Part shown: positions 25,301 to 33,140 of the stretch, piece after piece | How the letters are laid out: each line of letters opens with the position of its first letter | Position numbering within the stretch: position 1 is the first letter of the stretch | Assembly: GCF_023657595.1 (NCBI RefSeq) | Contig: NZ_CP098323.1 | Span: 2,628,001 to 2,692,000 of the forward strand | Reading direction: 5' to 3' | From: Cytobacillus firmus | GTDB taxonomy: Bacteria > Bacillota > Bacilli > Bacillales > Cytobacillaceae | Length of the DNA: 64,000 nt | Notes under the pieces: generated by a model | What the model saw: only the letters and a program-made list of their open reading frames with translations | Database searches by the model: none | Told to the model about the DNA's origin: nothing | Position numbers and translations under genes: made by a program

Positions 25301-26377
25301 TCACCTCGCCATTCTTGAAGGCAGCAGGTCTTCCGGGTTCCAATAGGTGTAGACACTGTTTCCTTCTTTTATTTCGGTGGGATTCAAAACAGTATTGGAA
25401 ATATCCGCAATAAGATGCCGGTCATGCACCTTCAAAATGTATCTTGTCTTGGCTCCAAGAAACATTTTCCGTTCCACCTTGGTTTGAAAAGACTCATTTC
25501 TTTCATTTGATCCGGCTAAAGCGATTTGGATTTTTTCAGGGCGGATGAAAAAGTGAACTTCGGAATTCTTCACCGATGGAACGGAAACGATCTGTTCATT
25601 TCCAAAAAAGTGCATTTTACACTTCTTATTTTCATAGGTTTCCAGAACCTTTCCCTGAATGTGGTTCACTTCCCCTATAAACTGGGACACGAAGTCAGTC
25701 TTTGGATGGTTATATATGGATGCCGGATCATCTACCTGTTCAATCCGCCCCTCATACATGACCGCAATCCGGTCTGAAATGGCCAATGCTTCTTCCTGAT
25801 CATGTGTGACAAATATGGTAGTAATCCCCACCTGCTTTTGGATATCAACAATTTCTTCACGCATTTCCTGGCGCAGCTTGGCATCAAGATTGCTCAATGG
25901 CTCATCCAGAAGAAGCACCTTCGGCTTAATGACCAGGGCCCTCGCCAATGAAACACGCTGCTGCTGTCCTCCTGAAAGTTCCTTTGGATATCGTTTTTCA
26001 TAGCCTGCCAGACGAACCATCTCCAATGCTTCAAGCACCCTTTTGCTGATTTCACTTTTTGGGACTTTACGGAGCTTAAGCCCATAGGCGACATTATCAA
26101 AAACTGTCATGTGCGGAAACAAAGCATAGTTTTGGAACACCATGCCCATTTCTCTTTTATTGGGAGGAAGCAGGTGAACGGGTTTGCCGTCCACCTCAAT
26201 CTTCCCGCCATCCACTTCCAAAAATCCGGCAATCATATTCAGTGTTGTCGTTTTTCCGCAGCCAGAAGGCCCCAAAAAGGAGACCAGTTCCCCTTTTTGG
26301 ATTTCAAGGCTGAGCTTTTTAACCACTTCTGTTTTATTAAAGGTCTTGACCATGTTTTCCAGGCTTAAGTAACTCAT
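25301..26377 (-). CDS. ABC transporter ATP-binding protein, PotA-like
   Basis: A 358-residue ATPase with Walker A GPSGCGKTT, signature LSGGQQQRVSL, Walker B VLLLDEPLSNLD and switch His in VTHDQEEA. A C-terminal TOBE domain (about residues 280-350, FIRPEKIQI...) is typical of the PotA/CUT1 families. It energises the two permeases downstream. It starts 17 bases after the binding-protein stop. Confidence 0.9.
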   Translation of the reverse strand: MSYLSLENMVKTFNKTEVVKKLSLEIQKGELVSFLGPSGCGKTTTLNMIAGFLEVDGGKIEVDGKPVHLLPPNKREMGMVFQNYALFPHMTVFDNVAYGLKLRKVPKSEISKRVLEALEMVRLAGYEKRYPKELSGGQQQRVSLARALVIKPKVLLLDEPLSNLDAKLRQEMREEIVDIQKQVGITTIFVTHDQEEALAISDRIAVMYEGRIEQVDDPASIYNHPKTDFVSQFIGEVNHIQGKVLETYENKKCKMHFFGNEQIVSVPSVKNSEVHFFIRPEKIQIALAGSNERNESFQTKVERKMFLGAKTRYILKVHDRHLIADISNTVLNPTEIKEGNSVYTYWNPEDLLPSRMAR

Positions 26378-26393
26378 TCTTTTCCCCTCTCTT

Positions 26394-27485
26394 TTAATGG
26401 GCTACTTCAATTTCTTTATTGGCCCGTTCTGTCCACTCTGCCCGTTTTGCATTAACAGTTTCCCAGTCGACTTTGATCAATTTGGCAATCTCCTCTTCCC
26501 CATAAGCCACCTTATCGACGATATCTCCTTCAAGCTTCACATTCTTATTAACCGGACCGTCAAACAAGGAGTTGGCAAATAGCAGCTGAGCTTCTTCATC
26601 CAGAACAAAATTGACAAATTCCTGTGCAAGATCCGCATTTGGAGCATCTTTTATCACACTGACGGTTGGCATCAAAGCAGGAACCCCTTCTTCCGGAATC
26701 ACATACTCAATTGGGAATCCGCTGTCCTGAAGTGTAAATACCCGGCTGCTTCCCCATGCACTGGCAACTGTCTGTCCCTGTAGAAAGTAGTTGGAAACGT
26801 CAGCTGTTTTATCAAAAGTAATGGCGTTTTGGGCGATTTCCTTCATCTTTTCAAAACCAGGTTCGATATTCTCTTCACTTCCTCCATTGGCAATTGCTGT
26901 CATAAGAAGAAGATGAACTCCGTACGTATTGGCAATGGATGGCAGTACAAGTTTTCCTTTAAACTTTGGATCGGCCAAATCATTCCAGGATGTAGGCGGT
27001 TCCCAGCCATTCTGTTCAAAGACATCCTTGTTATAAGCCAAGCCGGTTGAAATAATCCCGAATCCAACACCGATATTATCCTTGTCTTTTGCAATATCAT
27101 AGATATTTGCCAGATTCGTCACAACACTCTCATCCAATGGAGCCAGCAATCCAAACGCCTTTGCCTGAGCCTGAGGACCGTCATCGAGGAAAGCTACATC
27201 AATTTGAGGATTATCCTTTTGAGCCTGAAGCTTTGATAAGGTATCAACGGAGCTTCCAGTAATATATTTCACCTTAACACCATGTTCTTTCTCAAACTTC
27301 GGAATCAGAACTTCCTTCATTTTTTGCTCATAGCTTCCACCGTATGCTGCTAACACAAGTGTCTTTCCATCACTTTTTCCTGATCCTTCATCTGCAGAAC
27401 TTCCTGTTTTGCCGCTGCACCCTGCAGCCGTTACAAGCAATAAACAAAGCAATACAATTAAATAAGCTTTCTTTTTCAAACTCAT
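26394..27485 (-). CDS. Extracellular solute-binding lipoprotein, PotD-like
   Basis: A 363-residue lipoprotein with lipobox TAAGCSG (Cys about residue 23). The mature part starts LVLAAYGGSYEQKMKEVLIPKFEKEHGVKVKYITGSSVDTL, typical of the spermidine/putrescine-opine binding family (SBP_bac_1/8). It captures the substrate of the operon. It is the first structural gene after the regulator, and a 28-base palindrome lies upstream. The substrate cannot be named from sequence; the attached dehydrogenase points to an opine or N-substituted amino acid. Confidence 0.87.
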   Translation of the reverse strand: MSLKKKAYLIVLLCLLLVTAAGCSGKTGSSADEGSGKSDGKTLVLAAYGGSYEQKMKEVLIPKFEKEHGVKVKYITGSSVDTLSKLQAQKDNPQIDVAFLDDGPQAQAKAFGLLAPLDESVVTNLANIYDIAKDKDNIGVGFGIISTGLAYNKDVFEQNGWEPPTSWNDLADPKFKGKLVLPSIANTYGVHLLLMTAIANGGSEENIEPGFEKMKEIAQNAITFDKTADVSNYFLQGQTVASAWGSSRVFTLQDSGFPIEYVIPEEGVPALMPTVSVIKDAPNADLAQEFVNFVLDEEAQLLFANSLFDGPVNKNVKLEGDIVDKVAYGEEEIAKLIKVDWETVNAKRAEWTERANKEIEVAH

Positions 27486-27610
27486 TTCCCCCTCGTTTAT
27501 TTTTGCTTTCGTGAACTTAAGGAGCAGTTCTAAGATGAAGACTTGATAAATGCGATACCCCCTTTTTAATTTAGATCAATCTATTTAAAAAGATTGATAT
27601 TTATATAAAA

Positions 27611-27638
27611 TATAAAGATATAATATTATAACTTTATA
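27611..27638. promoter_or_regulatory. 28-bp near-perfect palindrome upstream of binding protein
   Basis: Arms TATAAAGATATAAT and ATTATAACTTTATA are inverted with one mismatched pair. The core matches the perfect palindrome at 20707 with one difference. It lies between the GntR gene and the transporter operon, in a very AT-rich stretch. Confidence 0.72.
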
Positions 27639-27682
27639 TCTTTTATATTTATAAATTGTCCTATGTGATCTCATCAAGTTTT

Positions 27683-28402
27683 TTACAATTGAACCTCTGT
27701 ATAATAAACCTCTTTATCACTGCGGATATAGAATTTTGAGAACTCAATAATGTCTTCCTGCTTTGTGTATGTCGTACGCTCCCACTCAAACACTGGTGTC
27801 CCCGGTTCCACATGAAGCAGCTTTGCCTGATGACTGGGAAGAATATAAGGCCGGATAAATACCTTAGCCCGGTTTAATGCTATATGGAATCTGTTTTTTA
27901 AGATGTTAAAGATTAGGTCGTTATTAATCATTTCAGGTGTAAGCCCCTGACATTTATCAGCTGGAAGATAGGTATATTCCAGTGCGAGAGGATCATTGTT
28001 TTCGACTTTTAATCTCTCAATTCTGATCACCTCATCCTCAGGATCAAGCCTTAACTTCTGGGCAATTTCAGAACCTGCTGTTTCATATATAAAGCTGATC
28101 ATTTCATGCGGATGTTCTTGTTCCGAACCGGTGGAAAGCGAAATGATGGAATTAAGATCCTGCTCTTTTGCAGCTCCGGATACAAAGGTTCCCTTTCCTC
28201 GCTGTCTGAATAGATAACCTTTGTTCACAAGCTCAATCACGGCTCTTTTAACCGTAATGGTGCTGACATCAAATCGGTCGGATAGTTCCTGCTCAGTCGG
28301 CAGCTGGCTCCCTACCTCCCACTGGCCTGTAATGATTTTTTCTTCCAGAATCTGCTCTACTTGTCTATATAGGGGTATATGTAAACTTTTATCTATCTGC
28401 AT
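27683..28402 (-). CDS. GntR/HutC family regulator with UTRA domain
   Basis: A 239-residue regulator: an N-terminal winged helix (IPLYRQVEQILEEKIITGQWEVGSQLPTEQELSDRFDVSTITVKRAVIELVNKGYLFRQRGKGTFVSG) and a C-terminal UTRA ligand-binding domain (residues 90-235). HutC-type repressors sense the substrate of the neighbouring catabolic operon. A motif identical in half to the operon palindromes lies 20-40 bases upstream, consistent with autoregulation. Confidence 0.9.
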   Translation of the reverse strand: MQIDKSLHIPLYRQVEQILEEKIITGQWEVGSQLPTEQELSDRFDVSTITVKRAVIELVNKGYLFRQRGKGTFVSGAAKEQDLNSIISLSTGSEQEHPHEMISFIYETAGSEIAQKLRLDPEDEVIRIERLKVENNDPLALEYTYLPADKCQGLTPEMINNDLIFNILKNRFHIALNRAKVFIRPYILPSHQAKLLHVEPGTPVFEWERTTYTKQEDIIEFSKFYIRSDKEVYYTEVQL

Positions 28403-28420
28403 TTATGTATCTCCCTTGAA

Positions 28421-28440
28421 AGAATATAATGTTATAACTT
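28421..28440. promoter_or_regulatory. Half-conserved operator upstream of GntR gene
   Basis: AGAATATAATGTTATAACTT keeps the TTATAACTT half of the palindrome seen at 20707 and 27611. It lies just upstream of the GntR start and would allow autoregulation. Confidence 0.55.
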
Positions 28441-28507
28441 TATATTATTTAATAATTTATCTGTTTTTGGGCTAGTTGTCAATATTTTTTGAAAATTTGA
28501 TCAATAT

Positions 28508-28868
28508 TAAATTAATGCTCTGCTTTCTTGGCCGTTATTCACCCGGATTAACTACCATTTCCCTCGGTCTCTGCTCTTTTTGGTCGTTATTCTTCCTGAT
28601 TAACTACCATTTCCCTCAGTCTCCTCTCCTTTTGGTCGTTATTCTTCCTGATTAACTACCATTTCCCTCAGTCTCCTCTCCTTTTGGTCGTTATTCTTCC
28701 TGATTAACTACCATTTCCCTCGGTCTCCTCTCCTTTTGGTCGTTATTCTTCCTGATTAACCACCATCTCCCTCGGTCTCCACTCTTTTTGGTCGCTAATC
28801 CCCCGGATTAACTTCCCATCTCTCGTCCCCTGCTACTTTTCCTGGTTAGTCCTCTTCCCGATTAACCA
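28508..28868. repeat. 52-bp tandem repeat array A (about 6-7 units)
   Basis: GG(T/C)CGTTATTC begins units at 28530, 28582, 28634, 28686, 28738 and 28790, exactly 52 bases apart, with a decayed copy near 28844. Each unit holds CGTTATTC, then GATTAACTACCATTTCCCTC and a C/T-rich tail (TCTCCTCTCC). No ORF spans it. It fills the gap between the GntR and esterase genes and is related to the array at 41931. Confidence 0.95.
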
Positions 28869-28877
28869 ACCACACTT

Positions 28878-29636
28878 CTAATTCAAGAAAAACTCCATCA
28901 CATCAGCTATTCTCTCCTTAAACGCCGTATAATTATGCCCCGCCCCTTCAACGATCCGAAGCTCAACCTCAGATCCGCTGCTTTTTAATTTTTCATAAAC
29001 AGCTTTGTTAGACTCCAAAAATAATTCACTTATCTTACTATTTTCCCCCGCCTCTGCAGTGCCGCAATCCAGATATATTTTCTCTGATGAAGGTGTGCTG
29101 CCTGCCAGTTTTTCTATTTCCTCCTGATTCCGGTAAAAAGCAGATGACATCCCTGCGATTCTTTTAGAAACATCAGGATATTTGCAGCCGGCATAAACAG
29201 AGAGGAGTCCGCCCAAAGAGATGCCTGCCATATAATTTTCGCCACTCATTGTTCTATATTTTCTATCTATTAATGGCTTCAGCTCATTCACGATAAAGTC
29301 AGCATAATCACTCCCCTTGCCGCCTGAACTGCTTTTGTACCCTAACAGCTGCTCACTGAAATCGCCATGTTTCCATGGGCAATATTCATTAATCCGTTCT
29401 TCGCCTTCTGTATTTTGGTCAATAGCTGCCACGATTAAATCTGATTTGGATCGATCGAGATGGTTATGCAAATCCAGGGACACTCCGCCAATTGCTTCTT
29501 CAGCACCAAAAATATTTTGCCCGTCATGCATGTATAGTACCGGGTAGCGTTTATGGCTGCTGTAATAATGCTCCGGCAGATAAATCCGGACCTTTCTTTC
29601 CTGATTAAAAATCGACACAGTTAACACTTCAAGCAT
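28878..29636 (-). CDS. Esterase (alpha/beta hydrolase, Fes/IroE-like)
   Basis: A 252-residue putative esterase of the esterase-D/Fes class. It shows RKVRIYLPEHYYSS...YPVLYMHDGQNIF, the nucleophile elbow GISLGG (Ser near residue 140) and a catalytic His in GAGHNYTAF near the C-terminus. No signal peptide, so probably cytoplasmic. The ATG at 29636 is preceded by GAGGTGG. Iron-siderophore hydrolases have this fold, but no Fur box is seen here, so the substrate is open. Confidence 0.8.
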   Translation of the reverse strand: MLEVLTVSIFNQERKVRIYLPEHYYSSHKRYPVLYMHDGQNIFGAEEAIGGVSLDLHNHLDRSKSDLIVAAIDQNTEGEERINEYCPWKHGDFSEQLLGYKSSSGGKGSDYADFIVNELKPLIDRKYRTMSGENYMAGISLGGLLSVYAGCKYPDVSKRIAGMSSAFYRNQEEIEKLAGSTPSSEKIYLDCGTAEAGENSKISELFLESNKAVYEKLKSSGSEVELRIVEGAGHNYTAFKERIADVMEFFLN

Positions 29637-29784
29637 GGCTGCCACCTCATTCTCATTGTTCTAATAGTGCGGTCAAAAACAAAACTTCAGATCCTCTTCT
29701 TCAAACACTCCAGTGAATTTCATATCTGCCCCTCACTTGTAAATTATTTTACAGCGGTCCGCCGAAAAAAGCTCCAAAAAAAAT

Positions 29785-29812
29785 AAGACTGCTGATCATT
29801 CTCAGCAGTCTT
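29785..29812 (-). terminator. mtl operon terminator
   Basis: AAGACTGCTGA and TCAGCAGTCTT form a perfect 11-bp stem followed on the minus strand by ATTTTTTTT, 8 bases after the mtlD stop. Confidence 0.92.
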
Positions 29813-29819
29813 CTTTCCA

Positions 29820-30956
29820 TTAATTTTTTAGCGCTTCATATTGCTTCAGTATTTCACGTGCGAGTTCGCTTGATTCTTCAAGTCCGCATACTTCTTTCAG
29901 TACATATGCCACTCCGCTTTCCTGAATCATGTCCTGCAGCTTAACCGCTTCATCATCTTCCCTGTTATCAAACAATAGCGCTGCAGCAATAGCTTTTGCC
30001 AGGTTTGTGAAGGATAGGCCTGCCTTCTGAGCCTGCAGTGCCGGGCGGACCAATCTGTCTTCAGGTCCAAGCTTCCTTATTGGTGAACGGCCGACTCGCG
30101 TGACACCGTCATTCAGGCGTGCATTCTCAAAACGGCCGATAATTTTATCGATATATTTCTGATGCTCGTCCGGATTCAGATCATAGCGATCTATTAAATA
30201 AGCACCTGTTTCGCCCAGTGTTGCCTGCACCTGCTTATATATGTCCCCGTCAGCAAGTGTCTGGTCGATGGTTTCTTTCCCTGCCAGGTAACCAAAGTAC
30301 GCAATAACCGCATGTCCTGTGTTAACCGTGAACAGCTTTCTTTCGATAAACGGCGCAAGCTCCGGAACAATCTTCATTCCCTCAATATGCGGAATATCTT
30401 CAGTCGTTTCGACAACCCATTCATGGTACGGTTCAACCAATACATCGAGTGATCCCTGATTGTTCTGAATTGGAACAATCCGGTCTACAGCGGAGTTTAA
30501 GAAAGATACATTTTGAAGATTAATACCGCTCTCCAGATTCTCCAAAATATAACCCTTTAATAAGTCAGTTGCTGAGATTTGATTTTCACATGCGATGACA
30601 TAAAGCTCTTCTGTGATCCCTGCTTCTGCTCTGGCAGCCAGGCCTTTCGCCATTAAAGGCGCAATCCGCGGAAGGATGTTTGGCCCAATGGCTGTGGTTA
30701 AGAAATCAGCCTGTTTAATGGCCTCAATCACTTCAGCCTCCTGAGTCAAATTATTCAATCCTGACACATTTTCAATGGTCAAGCTTTCCGGTTTATCTGC
30801 TGCCAGTATCACTTTATATTGTTTTTCTTCGTTTAATTGATTGATAATCCCTTCAGCAATATCCACAAACGTCACATGATAGCCTGACTGTGAAAATAGA
30901 GCTCCGATAAATCCTCTTCCTATGTTCCCTGCTCCAAAATGCACTGCCTGTTTCAT
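29820..30956 (-). CDS. mtlD: Mannitol-1-phosphate 5-dehydrogenase
   Basis: A 378-residue polyol dehydrogenase oxidising mannitol 1-phosphate to fructose 6-phosphate with NAD+. The N-terminus carries the NAD fold AVHFGAGNIGRGFIGALFSQSGYHVTFVD, and the catalytic segment reads KLFTVNTGHAVIAYFGYLAG (with the active-site Lys...Asn...His pattern of long-chain mannitol dehydrogenases). Length and sequence fit B. subtilis MtlD. It is the last gene of the mtlA-mtlR-mtlD set, 12 bases after mtlR. Confidence 0.96.
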   Translation of the reverse strand: MKQAVHFGAGNIGRGFIGALFSQSGYHVTFVDIAEGIINQLNEEKQYKVILAADKPESLTIENVSGLNNLTQEAEVIEAIKQADFLTTAIGPNILPRIAPLMAKGLAARAEAGITEELYVIACENQISATDLLKGYILENLESGINLQNVSFLNSAVDRIVPIQNNQGSLDVLVEPYHEWVVETTEDIPHIEGMKIVPELAPFIERKLFTVNTGHAVIAYFGYLAGKETIDQTLADGDIYKQVQATLGETGAYLIDRYDLNPDEHQKYIDKIIGRFENARLNDGVTRVGRSPIRKLGPEDRLVRPALQAQKAGLSFTNLAKAIAAALLFDNREDDEAVKLQDMIQESGVAYVLKEVCGLEESSELAREILKQYEALKN

Positions 30957-30968
30957 CGAATCATTCCT

Positions 30969-33050
30969 TTACCGGTTTATTTTAAAATGAGATTGGAGGT
31001 ATTCTGTAAAAATCGATTCCAGCTTCTTGAAGATCATGTCTTCGTTTGCGGAAGAAAATAGTAAAATCGATTCCTCTGTCTCAATGATATTCGTGCTGAT
31101 TAAGCTTACTATTTCCTGCCCTCTTCTGCTTAGCTCATCTGGCGCCAGCATAAGCAGGAGGTTTTTCATTGCCACTTCTTTTCCGTCCATTCCCTTTACC
31201 AGGCAAGGGTTTGGCAGATGGGCAATTTGAAAAATAAGCTTACGGACGTTTTGACTACGCGCGTGAAAGAGAGCCATATTCGTTTCAGGAATGCCCAGGC
31301 CTCCTTTTTGTTCCCGCTCCTTTAATGATTGAAGCACATCTTCAGGATTTGTCAGCAGCTGATCTCCTTCTGCATTCGACAGCATTCTTGCGAGAATCTG
31401 CTCCTGGCCTGCTTCACCACTCATCCGGTAAAACCGGAAGTTATGAATCAGAGACTGGATGCTCTCTTGAATATCGCTAATTTCCTCAAGCATGGAGCCT
31501 AATGAGACTGGATGCTGGTGACCGCCCTCCATCAATTCCTGGTACTGCTTCCCTTTTGTAAAGCTTTCAATGTTTTTCTTCAGGTAATTTTTTATCGTGA
31601 GTATGTTTTCTTCACTTAAGAGCGGGTTCACCAAAATATACTCTGCATGGATAAAAGGCAGTCTGACAGTAGAAAGAATTAAATCATATTCCTTCAGATC
31701 GGCACCCTCTGACATTTCCTTAATCGATTTGATTTCGATGACATCAATTTCAGCCACCTCTTTTTTCAGCCTGCTTCTCAGCATTTTGGAGGTGCCGATG
31801 CCTGTCGGACAAATGAGAAGCGCCTTTATGGAAAGATTCTCTTCCTGCATCACAAGGGCCGAACCGAAATGAAGGACGATAAACGCAATCTCATCATCGG
31901 AAAATTGTTCAATATCCGTAAACTCATCTTCAAGACTATTTTTCACAGCCATGAACAGAACCGGATATTTACGCTTGATTTCCTCTCGAAGCGGGTTATA
32001 GGACTCCATATTCTGCTTGATCCGGTATAGAGATGGCTCCATATGGGCGAGCAGTCCCTGAAATAAGGAAAAATCCTTGTTCAAATCCACATGGAGCTGT
32101 TCCGAAACTGATTTAATCACGTTCCTGATCATTTGGGCGAGTACTATGCTGTCGTACGGAAAAGCCTCCGTCCCGCTCCATTTGGTGCCTTTAAGTATAC
32201 GAGCCAGGTAGTGGATATCCCCCTCTGAAAAATCACAGTCAAATGTCTGTCCGAGCCTGCTTGTGACCTCCTGGATCAATCCGTATTCAACGGTAACCTC
32301 TGTCTCCGTAAGATCCATCCGTTCCACAGGAAACCCGCTGAGTGCCCTTTTTAGTGTTATGCACGTATGCAGCACAATCTCCAGATATCCGCTATCGGCA
32401 AACCGGGCAGGTGCGCCCTTAAATACAGTCTGAATGATGATGTTAACATGGCGGAGATCATCTGCTTCAAAGTAATGCAGTATCCTGTCTTCACCGAGCT
32501 TCCCTTTGTCCAGCAAAAATAATTTCTCAATTAATTCTTCATTAAAGTATTGAAGGAGAAAATGGGCAAGCGCTATTCTTTTATTTGCTTCCGTTCCGTG
32601 AAGTTCTACGCCGACCCCACGCTTTCTCGTCAAGCTCACCTGGAAACGGGATAGCCATTCAGCAAGTTCGTCCAGGTAGGCTGTCAAAGTTGCCGTGCTG
32701 ATGCCGAGGTACCCGGCAAGCACCTGAGTCTTATATACGTCTTCTTCAAGAATAGCCAAAAGAAGGCGCAGCTTCTTTTCCTGAGGAAGCTCATCGATCG
32801 GTTCACTGCTGGTCAAATGCTGGATCAACCGGAAAATCTGCTCATTTTTCCCTTCAATGGCAAGTCCCTGATTTACATTTCGGGTTAAGGTCAGTCCGAA
32901 CTCACTGACAATTTTCTCAACTGCCTTTAAGTCCCTCTGAATCGTTCTTGCACTGACATTTAATGAAGAAGCAATCGACAATGCCGTGTGTTTGCCCGAT
33001 GTTTTTATAATGAATTCAATAATGGCTTTTTCCCTCGATGTAATATACAT
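30969..33050 (-). CDS. mtlR: Mannitol operon activator MtlR
   Basis: A 693-residue PRD-type activator, same size as B. subtilis MtlR. Order: DeoR-type HTH (SIASSLNVSARTIQRDLKAVE), a second helical region, PRD1 and PRD2 (with phosphorylatable His such as in LAHMEPSLYRI and FIVLHFGSA), an EIIB-Gat-like domain with Cys in LLICPTGIGTSKML, and an EIIA-Mtl-like domain with His in ALFHARSQN. PTS phosphorylation and the mannitol EII would tune it. It activates the mtl promoter; it lies between mtlA and mtlD. Confidence 0.94.
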   Translation of the reverse strand: MYITSREKAIIEFIIKTSGKHTALSIASSLNVSARTIQRDLKAVEKIVSEFGLTLTRNVNQGLAIEGKNEQIFRLIQHLTSSEPIDELPQEKKLRLLLAILEEDVYKTQVLAGYLGISTATLTAYLDELAEWLSRFQVSLTRKRGVGVELHGTEANKRIALAHFLLQYFNEELIEKLFLLDKGKLGEDRILHYFEADDLRHVNIIIQTVFKGAPARFADSGYLEIVLHTCITLKRALSGFPVERMDLTETEVTVEYGLIQEVTSRLGQTFDCDFSEGDIHYLARILKGTKWSGTEAFPYDSIVLAQMIRNVIKSVSEQLHVDLNKDFSLFQGLLAHMEPSLYRIKQNMESYNPLREEIKRKYPVLFMAVKNSLEDEFTDIEQFSDDEIAFIVLHFGSALVMQEENLSIKALLICPTGIGTSKMLRSRLKKEVAEIDVIEIKSIKEMSEGADLKEYDLILSTVRLPFIHAEYILVNPLLSEENILTIKNYLKKNIESFTKGKQYQELMEGGHQHPVSLGSMLEEISDIQESIQSLIHNFRFYRMSGEAGQEQILARMLSNAEGDQLLTNPEDVLQSLKEREQKGGLGIPETNMALFHARSQNVRKLIFQIAHLPNPCLVKGMDGKEVAMKNLLLMLAPDELSRRGQEIVSLISTNIIETEESILLFSSANEDMIFKKLESIFTEYLQSHFKINR

Positions 33051-33100
33051 GAGATCAGCTCATTTCTACAATTAATGACATAAAAGGTTACAAAAACACT

Positions 33101-33134
33101 GAATAGAAAAGCGCATTAGAACGCTTTTCTATTC
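33101..33134 (-). terminator. Hairpin between mtlA and mtlR
   Basis: GAATAGAAAAGCG and CGCTTTTCTATTC form a perfect 13-bp stem with an 8-base loop. The minus strand continues with GTGTTTTTG. It likely limits readthrough from mtlA into mtlR. Confidence 0.8.
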
Positions 33135-33140
33135 GTAAAG

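Noticed and set aside
28508..28868. Possible rho-independent terminator cluster or CRISPR
   Set aside because: No consistent stem with T tract in each unit, and no spacer diversity; a tandem repeat explains it.
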